A DNA stretch of 22,447 nt from Pseudomonadota bacterium (GCA_023390675.1 JAEWCK010000096.1:1-22447), one strand, 5' to 3'. Positions 7,003 to 14,172 are shown, numbered from the stretch's first letter. Numbers and translations are program-made. Notes: a model not told the origin generated them from the letters alone.

Positions 7003-7028
7003 GCACCTGTCAGGGGGCGGACAGGTGC
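7003..7028 (-). repeat. Perfect 9-bp hairpin directly after the ahpC stop codon
   Basis: GCACCTGTC and GACAGGTGC (7003-7011 and 7020-7028) form a perfect stem with an 8-nt loop immediately after the ahpC stop. No T-run follows, so it is more likely a 3' stabiliser of the ahpC message or an aid to the terminator behind it than a terminator itself. Confidence 0.6.
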
Positions 7029-7592
7029 TTAGATCTTGCCGACCAGGTCGAGCGACGGGGCGAGGGTCTCTTCGCCCTCTTCCCATTTGGCGGGGCAGAC
7101 TTCGCCGGGGTGCGCCGCGATGTATTGCGCGGCCTTGACCTTGCGGAGCAGCTCGGCGGCATTGCGGCCGACGCCTTCGCTGGTGATCTCGACGAGCTGG
7201 ATCACGCCCTCGGGATCGACCACGAAGGTGCCGCGATCGGCGAGGCCTTGGCCCTCACGGAGCACGTCGAAATTGGTCGACAGCACGTGGTTCTGGTCGC
7301 CGAGCATGTAATAGTCGATCTTGCCGATCGCGGGCGACGTGTCGTGCCACGCCTTGTGGCTGAAATGCGTGTCGGTCGACACCGAATAGACTTCGACGCC
7401 CATCTTCTGGAGCTGCGGGTAGATGTCCGCGAGGTCCTCGAGCTCGGTCGGGCAGACGAAGGTGAAATCCGCAGGATAGAAGAAGAAGATCGCCCACTTG
7501 CCCTTCACATCGGCATCGGTGACCTCGACGAACTTGCCCTGCTTGTAGGCAGTGGCGGTGAACGGCTTGATGGGGCTTCCGATAAGGGCCAT
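7029..7592 (-). CDS. ahpC: Alkyl hydroperoxide reductase subunit C (peroxiredoxin)
   Basis: A 187-residue typical 2-Cys peroxiredoxin that reduces hydrogen peroxide, organic hydroperoxides and peroxynitrite in the cytoplasm. The peroxidatic cysteine is C47 in DFTFVCPTE and the resolving cysteine is C166 in HPGEVCPAKW. The length equals that of E. coli AhpC (187). The start ATG 7592 has GGAG about 9 nt upstream; the open frame runs further upstream only by chance. It is the first gene of ahpC-ahpF and would be reduced by the adjacent AhpF. A predicted promoter with an OxyR-type operator lies in front, and two hairpins behind it should raise its level over ahpF. Confidence 0.98.
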   Translation of the reverse strand: MALIGSPIKPFTATAYKQGKFVEVTDADVKGKWAIFFFYPADFTFVCPTELEDLADIYPQLQKMGVEVYSVSTDTHFSHKAWHDTSPAIGKIDYYMLGDQNHVLSTNFDVLREGQGLADRGTFVVDPEGVIQLVEITSEGVGRNAAELLRKVKAAQYIAAHPGEVCPAKWEEGEETLAPSLDLVGKI

Positions 7593-7625
7593 TGCGGCTT
7601 CTCCTTGGTGTTGCGTTGCAGCGCG

Positions 7626-7693
7626 GATATAGGTGCGCCGCAGCGAAGCACAAACGGGAAGGCTCGCTTGGGTTGATCGATTGCGTCGATCAA
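7626..7693 (-). promoter_or_regulatory. Predicted ahpC promoter with OxyR-type operator
   Basis: On the minus strand TTGTGC (7653-7648), a 16-nt spacer and TATATC (7631-7626) form a promoter with a start near 7619. Upstream is a perfect inverted repeat with arms TTGATCGA (7673-7680) and TCGATCAA (7686-7693) and a 5-nt centre. Inside it, ATCG-N7-CGAT follows the ATAG-N7-CTAT layout of OxyR half-sites and contains the LysR-family T-N11-A core. Its centre is at about -64, the normal place for the recognition site of a LysR-type activator. The second half-site toward the promoter is poor (ACGG-N7-CGCT). OxyR control is inferred, and is supported by the nearby oxyR gene. Confidence 0.65.
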
Positions 7694-7720
7694 TCTCCGC
7701 AAATTCAATCGAGAGCACAC

Positions 7721-7749
7721 GAAAACGGGCCCGGCGCCGCCCAGCCCGT
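7721..7749 (-). terminator. Probable terminator after the M13 peptidase gene
   Basis: On the minus strand ACGGGCT (7749-7743) pairs with GGCCCGT (7731-7725) with one G-U pair, around a GC-rich loop that itself contains GGCGCC. TTTTC follows. It lies about 27 nt after the peptidase stop and separates that unit from the ahpC promoter. Confidence 0.6.
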
Positions 7750-7775
7750 ATCTTCACTGCGATGCAGCGAAATTA

Positions 7776-9818
7776 TTACCAGACGTGGACGCGCTCCTCG
7801 GGCGGGAGATACAGCTTGTCGCCCTGCTTCACCCCGAACGCGGCGTACCATTCGTCCATGTTCCGCACGATGCCGTTGACGCGATATTCCTCGGGGCTGT
7901 GCGGGTTGGACAGCAACTGGCTGCGCAGCGCGCCCTCGCGCGCCTTGCCCTGCCAGCTCTGCGCATAGGCGATGAAGAAGCGCTGGTCGCCGGTATAGCC
8001 GTCGATCACCGCGGGCTCGCCGTGCCGCGCGACATAGCGGCGATAGGCGGCATAGGCGGCCTCGAGCCCGCCCAGATCGCCCAGATTCTCGCCGAGCGTG
8101 AGCTGGCCCTTGATGTGGACGCCGGGGATCGGCTCGTAAGCGTCGAACTGCTTGACCAGCGCCTGCGCGTGCGCGGTGTAGCGCTCGGCGGATTCCTTGG
8201 TCCACCAGTCGCGGAGCTTGCCGGTCGCGTCGTATTGGCGGCCCTCGTCGTCGAAGCCGTGCCCCATTTCGTGCCCGATCGTCGCGCCGGTCTCGCCGTA
8301 GTTCACCGCCGGATCGGCATAGGGGTCGAAGAAGGGCGGCTGAAGCTGCGCCGCGGGGAACGTCACCTGGTTGAGAACCGGGTTGTAATAGGCGTTCACC
8401 GTCTGTGGAGTCATGTCCCACAGGCTGCGGTCGACTGGCTTGCCGAGCCGCGACAGCGCCAGGTTCCAGGCGAAATTGTCTGCTGCCATGTCGTTGGCGA
8501 GCGGATCGGTGCGGCTCACCTTCATGCTCGAATAGTCGATATATTTCTCGGGATGCCCGATCCTCGGCTCGAATGCGGCGAGCTTGGCGAGCGCTTCCTT
8601 GCGCGTCGCATCGTCCATCCACGCGGCGTGGTTGATCTTGTCGGCATAGGCGGCGCGGAGGTCATCGATCAGCTCGTTGGCCTGCGTGGCGGCCTCGGCG
8701 GTCCAATGCTTCTCGGCGTAGATCTTGCCGAGCGCCTCGCCCAGATTGGCGTCGAGCAGGCGCACGCCGCGCTTCCAGCGGTCGGGCTGCGATTGCACGT
8801 CCTGCAGCGTACGGCTGTAGAAATCGAAGCGCGCATCGTCGAATGCCTTGGGCAGGAAGCCGGCATGGTCGCTGATGAAGCGGAAGGCGATATAATCCTT
8901 CCAGGTGGAGAGCGGCACGTCGTCGAGCCTCTTGCCCGCTGCGGCGACGGCGCTCGGCTCGCCGACGATCACCGTCGGCATCTTCGAAAGCCCGACATGC
9001 GCCAGCGTCGCGTCCCAGTCGAACTGCGGCGCGAGCCTGGTCAGCTCGGCGCGGTTCATCGGGTTATAGGTCTTTTGCGGGTCACGCCGCGCCTCGGGCG
9101 TCCACTGGTCCTGCGAGAGCCGCGTCTCGAGCGCGATGATCGCATCGGCCTTGGCCTCGGCATTCGGGATGCCGGCGAGCTGGTGGATCTTCACGATGTA
9201 CGCGCGATAGGCCTTGCGGAACGCGACATATTTGTCGCCGTCGAGCAGATAATAATCGCGCGTCGGCAGCCCGAGCCGCGCCTGGCCGCTATAGACGGTG
9301 TAGTTGGTCGGGTCCTTGGCATCGGCATCGACGCCGATCGCGATCGGCGCGGCATAGCCGGGCTCGGCCATCAGCAGCACGAGATCGTGGCGGTTCTTCA
9401 CGCCCGCGATGCGCGCGAGATAAGGCTTGAGCGGCGCGGTCCCGCGCGCCTCGATCCCGGCCTGGTCCATCCATGCGGCGTAGAAATCGGCGACCTGGCG
9501 CATCACCGGATCGGCGGGGGCAGGGCCGGCATCCTCGACCAGCTTGCGCACCTCGACTTCGGTTTCGTCGGGAAGGTCGTAATTGTATCCCGCGCGCGAC
9601 TTGTCCGCCGCGATCGGCGCGTCGCGCAGCCAGGTGCCCTCGGCATAGCGGAAGAAATCGTCGCCGGGCTTCACCGACTTGTCCATCGTCGCATAGTCGA
9701 CGCCCCAGGTCCCGTATCGGGCCTTGCCGGGTGCGGGCGAAGTCTGGGCGAACGCAGGCGAGGCGAGGGCGGACGTGCCGAGCAGCAACGCGGCGGCAGC
9801 GAGACGAGTCATGCGCAT
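7776..9818 (-). CDS. Secreted M13-family zinc metallopeptidase (neprilysin-like, PepO-type)
   Basis: A 680-residue M13 peptidase. A signal peptide (MRMTRLAAAALLLGTSALAS, with cleavage likely after PAFA at residues 21-24) indicates export to the periplasm. The catalytic zinc motif is HEMGH (516-520) followed by GFDDEG; the third ligand is Glu577 in GENLGDLGG. The substrate-binding NAYYNP lies at 475-480, and the chain ends in the VxVW typical of the family. Start ATG 9818 has GGAGG 9 nt upstream; another in-frame ATG is at 9812, and the frame is open well beyond both but without a signal peptide. The gene follows the GH130 gene by 62 nt on the same strand, so it may share its transcript, though TTGCGA and ATAGCC in the gap could be a promoter of its own. 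Confidence 0.93.
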   Translation of the reverse strand: MRMTRLAAAALLLGTSALASPAFAQTSPAPGKARYGTWGVDYATMDKSVKPGDDFFRYAEGTWLRDAPIAADKSRAGYNYDLPDETEVEVRKLVEDAGPAPADPVMRQVADFYAAWMDQAGIEARGTAPLKPYLARIAGVKNRHDLVLLMAEPGYAAPIAIGVDADAKDPTNYTVYSGQARLGLPTRDYYLLDGDKYVAFRKAYRAYIVKIHQLAGIPNAEAKADAIIALETRLSQDQWTPEARRDPQKTYNPMNRAELTRLAPQFDWDATLAHVGLSKMPTVIVGEPSAVAAAGKRLDDVPLSTWKDYIAFRFISDHAGFLPKAFDDARFDFYSRTLQDVQSQPDRWKRGVRLLDANLGEALGKIYAEKHWTAEAATQANELIDDLRAAYADKINHAAWMDDATRKEALAKLAAFEPRIGHPEKYIDYSSMKVSRTDPLANDMAADNFAWNLALSRLGKPVDRSLWDMTPQTVNAYYNPVLNQVTFPAAQLQPPFFDPYADPAVNYGETGATIGHEMGHGFDDEGRQYDATGKLRDWWTKESAERYTAHAQALVKQFDAYEPIPGVHIKGQLTLGENLGDLGGLEAAYAAYRRYVARHGEPAVIDGYTGDQRFFIAYAQSWQGKAREGALRSQLLSNPHSPEEYRVNGIVRNMDEWYAAFGVKQGDKLYLPPEERVHVW

Positions 9819-9880
9819 GTGGGGAAACCTCCGGGTGATGCATCTGGCTATCACACCGGTGGAGCGAGTCGCAATGGCGG

Positions 9881-10780
9881 CTAGAAGCTGAACCGGCGGA
9901 TATGCGCGCGCGCGAGCCGTGCGTCGGCGACCGAATAATAGAGGATCGCGGTGTCGCCCTCCGCGATCAGCGACGAGGCGAAAGCGATGTCGGTCATGCC
10001 GCGCTCGGGCTGGGGCGGCGGGACGATCAGCGGCTCGATGCAGCGATCGACCACCTTCCTGTATTCGGCGTCGAACGCGACCCAGCCGATGCGCCAGCGC
10101 GCGTCGTGCGTCGCGCCGTTGTAGAACATCACCGGCCGTTCCTTGTCGGTGGTGAGCAGCGGGCCGGTCGAGAGATGCCAGCTGTCCCAGCTCTTCTCGC
10201 GCACGCTGAACGGGTGCGGCTGCTCGTCCCACGGCCCGCATGCGCCCGGGCCCACCGCCAGACCGATCCGCGAAGCCTCGGCATGGGCGTATTCATAGAA
10301 CAGCCGCCAGCCGCCATCGGGCGTGCGGTCGATCGTCGCTTCCTTGGTGTTGCCCGCGCTCTTGGTCGAGGCGAGCGCCACGCCCCGCTTGGTCAGATGA
10401 TGCACGTCGGGGCCGTCGGCGAGCATCAGCCGCCCGGTCGAATAATCGGCATCGACGCCGGTATAATAGACGAGGACCCGCCCCCCATCGAGCACCAGCG
10501 TCGGGTCTTCGCAGCCGCCGTCGTCCTTCTCGCCCTGGCCCGGAGCGATCACCGGCTTGTCGTCGAGCCTGAAATGCAGCCCGTCCTCGCTTTCGCCATA
10601 CCAGATGCTGCCGGTGTGGAAGTCGCGCGCGCCGGCAGGCGCGACGACGCGGACGAGCAGGCCACAGGCGCCGTTGTCGAGGCGCCAGACATAAGGGCTC
10701 ATCAGCGGATGGTCGGCGATCGCGTCGGGACGTTCGAGCGAGATCGGTTCGATCTTCTCCACCGTGAAGTCGAGCCCCAT
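9881..10780 (-). CDS. GH130-type glycosidase/phosphorylase-like protein
   Basis: A 299-residue, five-bladed beta-propeller-type protein resembling glycoside hydrolase family 130, whose known members phosphorolyse or hydrolyse beta-mannosides. Supporting points are HTGSIWYGESEDGLHF (55-70), the acidic DGGCEDPTLV (87-96) with E91-D92 in the place of the GH130 catalytic acid, DYSTGRLMLA in a following blade and SWHLSTGPLL later. There is no signal peptide, so it should act in the cytoplasm. Whether it is a phosphorylase or a hydrolase cannot be told from the sequence by eye. Its ATG 10780 overlaps the stop of the upstream SDR gene by one base (TGATG), so the two are translationally coupled and may act on the same sugar. 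Confidence 0.72.
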   Translation of the reverse strand: MGLDFTVEKIEPISLERPDAIADHPLMSPYVWRLDNGACGLLVRVVAPAGARDFHTGSIWYGESEDGLHFRLDDKPVIAPGQGEKDDGGCEDPTLVLDGGRVLVYYTGVDADYSTGRLMLADGPDVHHLTKRGVALASTKSAGNTKEATIDRTPDGGWRLFYEYAHAEASRIGLAVGPGACGPWDEQPHPFSVREKSWDSWHLSTGPLLTTDKERPVMFYNGATHDARWRIGWVAFDAEYRKVVDRCIEPLIVPPPQPERGMTDIAFASSLIAEGDTAILYYSVADARLARAHIRRFSF

Positions 10781-11559
10781 CACGCCCCCTGCGCGAGCAG
10801 CAGCGACAGCGCGCCGTCGATGGTGAGCGTCGCGCCGTTGATGTAGCGCGCGGCGGGGGAAGCGAGGAACGCCACCAGCCCCGCCACTTCCTCCGGCGTG
10901 CCCGCGCGCCCCGCGGGGACATTGGCCTCGAGCGAGCGGCGATAGGATTCGTCGGTCAGCGCCCGCGCGTTCATCGGCGTCAGGATCATGCCCGGCGCGA
11001 CGCAATTGACGGTAATGCCATGCGGCGCCTCCTCCAGCGCCATCGTCTCGGTGAGCGCCTTCATTCCCGCCTTGGCCGCGCAATAGTCGGCGCCGCCCGC
11101 GCGCACGTCGACCGCATGGATCGACGAGATGTTGACGATGCTCCCCCCCGTTTCATGCGCATGCGCGTCGCGGACGAAGCGCCGCGACGTGAGGAACACG
11201 CCGTCGAGATCGGTCGCGATCAGCCGCCGCCACTGCGCGAGCTCCATATCGGCGACGGTCACCCCCGACATGTTGAGCCCTGCCGAATTGACGAGGCAAT
11301 CGACAGTGCCGAGTGCCGCGATCGCTGCGTCAAACGCTGCTTCGACAGCCGCCTCGTCGCCGACATCGGCTTGGACGCAGGCCGCCCGACGTCCGGCAGC
11401 GCCGACACTCGCCGCGGTCTCCTCCGCCGCCGCACGGTCCCGAAAATAGAGGATCGCAATGTCCCGGCCAGCCTCGGCCAGCGCAATCGCGCACGCGCGA
11501 CCGATGCCGGACTCGCCGCCCGTCACTAGCGCGGCCCCGATATCCTTCGCAGCTCCCAC
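10780..11559 (-). CDS. Short-chain dehydrogenase/reductase (SDR), glucose 1-dehydrogenase-like
   Basis: A 259-residue classical SDR oxidoreductase with the NAD(P)-binding TGGESGIG (13-20), NSAG (91-94), a catalytic serine in ISS (145/146) and YCAAK with Tyr159 and Lys163. The end, ASPAARYINGATLTIDGA, is typical of the glucose/ribitol dehydrogenase group. I chose GTG 11559 because it leaves the normal short N-terminus before the Rossmann motif; no clear ribosome-binding site is visible. The open frame continues upstream into glnA, but that part is out of frame with glnA and carries the glnA terminator, so it is not coding. The coupling to the GH130 gene suggests a sugar or sugar-alcohol substrate; this is inference. 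Confidence 0.82.
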   Translation of the reverse strand: MGAAKDIGAALVTGGESGIGRACAIALAEAGRDIAILYFRDRAAAEETAASVGAAGRRAACVQADVGDEAAVEAAFDAAIAALGTVDCLVNSAGLNMSGVTVADMELAQWRRLIATDLDGVFLTSRRFVRDAHAHETGGSIVNISSIHAVDVRAGGADYCAAKAGMKALTETMALEEAPHGITVNCVAPGMILTPMNARALTDESYRRSLEANVPAGRAGTPEEVAGLVAFLASPAARYINGATLTIDGALSLLLAQGA

Positions 11560-11596
11560 GATGCGATAACCGGCGTGAGCCCGATTGGGTCCAACG

Positions 11597-11624
11597 AAAA
11601 CGCCCGGACCTCGCGGCCCGGGCG
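11597..11624 (-). terminator. Intrinsic terminator after glnA
   Basis: On the minus strand CGCCCGGGCC and GGTCCGGGCG form a 10-bp stem with one G-U pair and a GCGA loop, followed by TTTTCGTT. It lies 25 nt after the glnA stop and insulates glnBA from the SDR gene. Between the two, GCTGATCTTCAGATCAGC overlaps the glnA stop as a second small palindrome. Confidence 0.88.
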
Positions 11625-11648
11625 CTTCGCTAGCGGCTGATCTGAAGA

Positions 11649-13061
11649 TCAGCCCGAATAATACATGTCGTACTCGACCGGCGAGGGCGTCATCTCCCAG
11701 CGCGCGACTTCGGCGCGCTTGATCTCGACATAGGCCTCGATCTGGTCCTTCGAGAACACGTCGCCCTTCAACAGGAAGTCCATGTCCGCCTCGACGCTGT
11801 CGAGCGCCTCGCGCAGCGATGCGCACACGGTCGGGACCTGTTCGAGCTCGGCCGGGGGCAGGTCGTAGAGGTTCTTGTCCATCGGGTCGCCCGGATGGAT
11901 GCGGTTCTGGATGCCGTCGAGGCCGGCCATCAGCAGCGCCGCGTAGGCGAGGTACGGATTGGCCAGCGCATCGGGGAAGCGGAACTCGACGCGCTTGGCC
12001 TTGCTGCCCGCGCCATACGGGATGCGGCACGAGGCCGAGCGGTTGCGGCTCGAATAAGCGAGCAGCACCGGCGCCTCGTATCCCGGCACCAGCCTTTTGT
12101 AGCTGTTGGTGGTCGGGTTGGTGAAGGCATTGAGCGCCTTGGCGTGCTTGATCACGCCGCCGATGAAATAGAGGCACATGTCGCTGAGCCCGGCATAGCC
12201 GTTGCCCGCGAACAGCGGCTCCTTGCCGCTCCAGATCGACATGTGGGTGTGCATGCCCGAGCCGTTATCTTCCTTGATCGGCTTGGGCATGAAGGTCGCC
12301 GTCTTGCCATAGGCATGCGCGACCTGGTGGACGACATATTTGTAGATCTGCATGCGGTCGGCGGTCTGGACGAGCGTGCCGAAGGTCAGGCCCAGCTCGT
12401 GCTGCGCAGCGGCGACCTCGTGGTGGTGCTTGTCGCAGGGCAGCCCCATCTCGAGCATCGTCGCGACCATCTCGCCGCGGATGTCGACCGCGCTGTCCAC
12501 CGGCGCGACGGGGAAGTAGCCGCCCTTTGCGCGCGGGCGGTGGCCGAGATTGCCCGCCTCATATTCCTTGCCCGAATTGCCCGGCAGCTCGATGTCGTCG
12601 ATCGCGTAATAGCTGGTCGAATAGCTGTTCTCGAAGCGGACGTCGTCGAACATGAAGAACTCGGCCTCGGGACCGACATAGACGGTGTCGCCGATGCCCA
12701 GCGTCTTGAGATACGCCTCGGCGCGCTTCGCCGTCGAGCGCGGGTCGCGGGCATAGAGCTCGCCGGTCGAGGGCTCGACCACGTCGCACACCAGGATCAG
12801 CATCGGGGTCGCCGAGAACGGATCGATCCACACCGCGTCGAGATCGGGCTTCAGGATCATGTCGGACTCGTTGATCGCCTTCCAGCCCTCGATCGAGGAG
12901 CCGTCGAACATCAGCCCGTCGGTCAGCTCGTCCTCGCCGATCACGCCCGCGACCATCGTCAGATGCTGCCACTTGCCCTTGGGATCGGTGAAGCGGAGAT
13001 CGATCCACTCGATCTCGTTCTCCTTGACCATCTTCAGAACGTCGCTGGCCGAATTCGCCAT
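11649..13061 (-). CDS. glnA: Glutamine synthetase type I
   Basis: A 470-residue GSI enzyme that makes glutamine from glutamate, ammonia and ATP in the cytoplasm as a dodecamer. Seen are the N-terminal DLRFTDPKGKWQH and MFDGSSIEGW, the metal-binding EAEFFMFD (132-139), the ATP/ammonia site KPIKEDNGSGMHTHMS (260-275), NRSASCRIP (340-348) and NLYDLPP, where Tyr399 corresponds to the adenylylated Tyr397 of E. coli. The enzyme should therefore be regulated by GlnE adenylylation under control of the PII protein. AAAGGG lies before ATG 13061. glnB lies 58 nt upstream on the same strand; the small GGCCCG/CGGGCC hairpin between them (13093-13106) has no T-tract, so co-transcription is likely. Confidence 0.99.
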   Translation of the reverse strand: MANSASDVLKMVKENEIEWIDLRFTDPKGKWQHLTMVAGVIGEDELTDGLMFDGSSIEGWKAINESDMILKPDLDAVWIDPFSATPMLILVCDVVEPSTGELYARDPRSTAKRAEAYLKTLGIGDTVYVGPEAEFFMFDDVRFENSYSTSYYAIDDIELPGNSGKEYEAGNLGHRPRAKGGYFPVAPVDSAVDIRGEMVATMLEMGLPCDKHHHEVAAAQHELGLTFGTLVQTADRMQIYKYVVHQVAHAYGKTATFMPKPIKEDNGSGMHTHMSIWSGKEPLFAGNGYAGLSDMCLYFIGGVIKHAKALNAFTNPTTNSYKRLVPGYEAPVLLAYSSRNRSASCRIPYGAGSKAKRVEFRFPDALANPYLAYAALLMAGLDGIQNRIHPGDPMDKNLYDLPPAELEQVPTVCASLREALDSVEADMDFLLKGDVFSKDQIEAYVEIKRAEVARWEMTPSPVEYDMYYSG

Positions 13062-13119
13062 TGGAAATACCCTTTCGCTCTCTTTTGGACCTGGCCCGCT
13101 CGGGCCGTTGTTTCGTTGA

Positions 13120-13458
13120 TTAAATCGCGTTTTCGTTACGCTCGCCGGTGCGGATACGCAGCGCGGTCTCGACCGGGATGACGAAGATCTTGCCATCGCC
13201 GATGCGCCCGGTCTGCGCGGCCTGCGCCACGGCCTCGACCACGCGATCGGCGAGCGCATCCTCGACCACCACCTCGAGCTTCACCTTGGGGAGGAAGTCG
13301 ACGACGTATTCGGCGCCGCGATAGAGCTCCGTATGGCCCTTCTGCCGGCCGAAGCCTTTGGCCTCGGTCACGGTGATGCCCGAGACACCCACTTCGTGCA
13401 GCGCTTCCTTCACTTCATCGAGCTTGAACGGCTTGATGATCGCTTCGATCTTTTTCAC
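13120..13458 (-). CDS. glnB: Nitrogen regulatory protein P-II
   Basis: A 112-residue PII signal protein, the standard length. Tyr51 in YRGAEYVVDF is the uridylylation site on the T-loop; GDGKIFVIPVETALRIRTGE is the C-terminal signature that binds ATP/ADP and 2-oxoglutarate. PII relays nitrogen and energy status to GlnE (and so to glutamine synthetase) and to NtrB. GTG 13458 is chosen because it gives VKKIEAIIKPFKLDEVKEAL, the exact family N-terminus, with GGGGA about 5 nt before it. Upstream is a good sigma-54 promoter. Linkage glnB-glnA is the common alphaproteobacterial arrangement. GlnK is a possible alternative name, but the adjacency to glnA rather than amtB favours GlnB. Confidence 0.97.
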   Translation of the reverse strand: MKKIEAIIKPFKLDEVKEALHEVGVSGITVTEAKGFGRQKGHTELYRGAEYVVDFLPKVKLEVVVEDALADRVVEAVAQAAQTGRIGDGKIFVIPVETALRIRTGERNENAI

Positions 13459-13499
13459 GTCTTTCCCCAAGGATGCGGCATGTGCCCCGGCGCGCGTCT

Positions 13500-13515
13500 G
13501 GCAAGGTCCGTGCCA
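13500..13515 (-). promoter_or_regulatory. Sigma-54 (RpoN) type promoter for glnB-glnA
   Basis: On the minus strand TGGCACG (13515-13509), four bases GACC, then TTGCC (13504-13500). This matches the -24/-12 consensus TGGCACG-N4-TTGCW in all but the last base and has the required GG-N10-GC spacing. Transcription would start near 13489, giving a leader of about 30 nt to the glnB GTG. RpoN control with NtrC is normal for glnB-glnA in proteobacteria. I did not find a convincing NtrC site. Confidence 0.75.
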
Positions 13516-13644
13516 GAGCGGGATTCGGGGAATGCCTCTCGGTCGCATGGGCGCGCGCGCTTGCCAAGTGCCTGGTAATTGAGCAGCGGGACCGCGGGTG
13601 CCGGTTTTGAGGGCAGTGGGGTCTGTGCGAGCGCGCGCGAGAAC

Positions 13645-13674
13645 GGGGAGCGGCCTCGGGGAAGGCCGCTCCCC
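13645..13674. repeat. Perfect 12-bp inverted repeat upstream of glnB
   Basis: GGGGAGCGGCCT (13645-13656) and AGGCCGCTCCCC (13663-13674) are perfect complements around the 6-nt centre CGGGGA. No T-tract follows on either strand, so it is not an ordinary terminator. It lies about 155-185 nt upstream of the predicted glnB start, the distance range of enhancer sites for sigma-54 promoters, but the sequence does not resemble an NtrC site. Confidence 0.6.
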
Positions 13675-13889
13675 TGCGGGCTCGGAAAGTCCCGGGGGGA
13701 TCTGGGACTGGTGGGGCCCGGGCCCGCATGGATCAAGCTCTCGGGAAGCGGCGCGCCTATATCCGGAACGGCTGCGTCACAACTGCTCGCTTGGTGCAGG
13801 GGTATAGCGGCGCGTTATGGCCGGTGCAGCTTTGCGGCTCGATCCGTTTTACTTGGCCGCTAAAGGACGCCGCTCGATATTATCCGTGC

Positions 13890-13914
13890 GGAACCTTCGT
13901 CGTTATTTGGCGTT
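13890..13914 (+). promoter_or_regulatory. EcfG-type general stress promoter
   Basis: GGAAC (13890-13894), 16 nt, CGTT (13911-13914) is an exact match to the promoter of the alphaproteobacterial general stress sigma factor EcfG (GGAAC-N16/17-CGTT). It lies in the intergenic region on the strand of the 73-residue gene, whose ATG is 24 nt after the -10 element. Other GGAAC strings that I checked in the window lie within genes and lack a correctly spaced -10. Confidence 0.75.
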
Positions 13915-13938
13915 GCAGGCGAGTCACCGGGGGCGTGT

Positions 13939-14160
13939 ATGCAGCTTTTGCCCATGGACATTCCCGCCGAAATCCATCGGCGGATCGAGGTGGACGGCGA
14001 CGTGATCGTGGCCCGCGGGCCATTGGTCATCATGGCGCACGGCCTGTTGTCGCTCGATCCCGACGCACGCGACACCTGCTGGATTCACAGCGAGTTGGGT
14101 GATCTCAGCGCGGCCGAGGCGCAGGACCAGCTCAACCGTTGGTCGACGCTGACGCATTGA
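13939..14160 (+). CDS. Small protein of unknown function, probably stress-induced
   Basis: A 73-residue acidic soluble protein with no signal peptide or membrane segment. The sequence opens MQLLPMDIPAEIHRRIEVDG, has a hydrophobic stretch VIVARGPLVIMAHGLLSL (27-44) and ends in a charged helix (LSAAEAQDQLNRW). ATG 13939 is preceded by GGGGG at about 5 nt; an in-frame ATG at 13954 is the alternative. Codon use is GC-biased at third positions, as in its neighbours. An exact EcfG-type promoter lies just upstream with a predicted leader of about 20 nt, so the protein is probably part of the general stress response. I do not recognise a family. It is convergent with map. Confidence 0.7.
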   Translation: MQLLPMDIPAEIHRRIEVDGDVIVARGPLVIMAHGLLSLDPDARDTCWIHSELGDLSAAEAQDQLNRWSTLTH

Positions 14161-14172
14161 ACCGCGAAGACG

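Larger units (their letters stand above)
13459..13938. other. 480-nt intergenic region between divergent glnB and a small gene
   Basis: No convincing gene is seen here; open frames on the plus strand lack start signals and known motifs. The stretch holds the sigma-54 promoter of glnB (13500-13515), a perfect 12-bp hairpin (13645-13674) and an EcfG-type promoter (13890-13914). The part from about 13740 to 13930 looks less GC-rich than the flanking genes, as promoter DNA often is. Confidence 0.6.

Noticed and set aside
7785..9884. 699-residue plus-strand open frame
   Set aside because: Antisense to the M13 peptidase gene, which has a signal peptide and all zinc-site residues.
11560..12177. Upstream extension of the SDR frame into glnA
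   Set aside because: It overlaps glnA in another frame and crosses the glnA terminator; SDR similarity begins only near 11559.
13780..13860. Possible tRNA-like stretch (GGTGCAGGGGTATAGC)
   Set aside because: No cloverleaf, no T-loop GGTTCGA motif and no matching acceptor arms.
13579..13863. 94-residue plus-strand open frame in the glnB upstream region
   Set aside because: Starts with TTG without a ribosome-binding site, is Gly/Arg/Ser-rich, contains the 12-bp hairpin and overlaps regulatory DNA.
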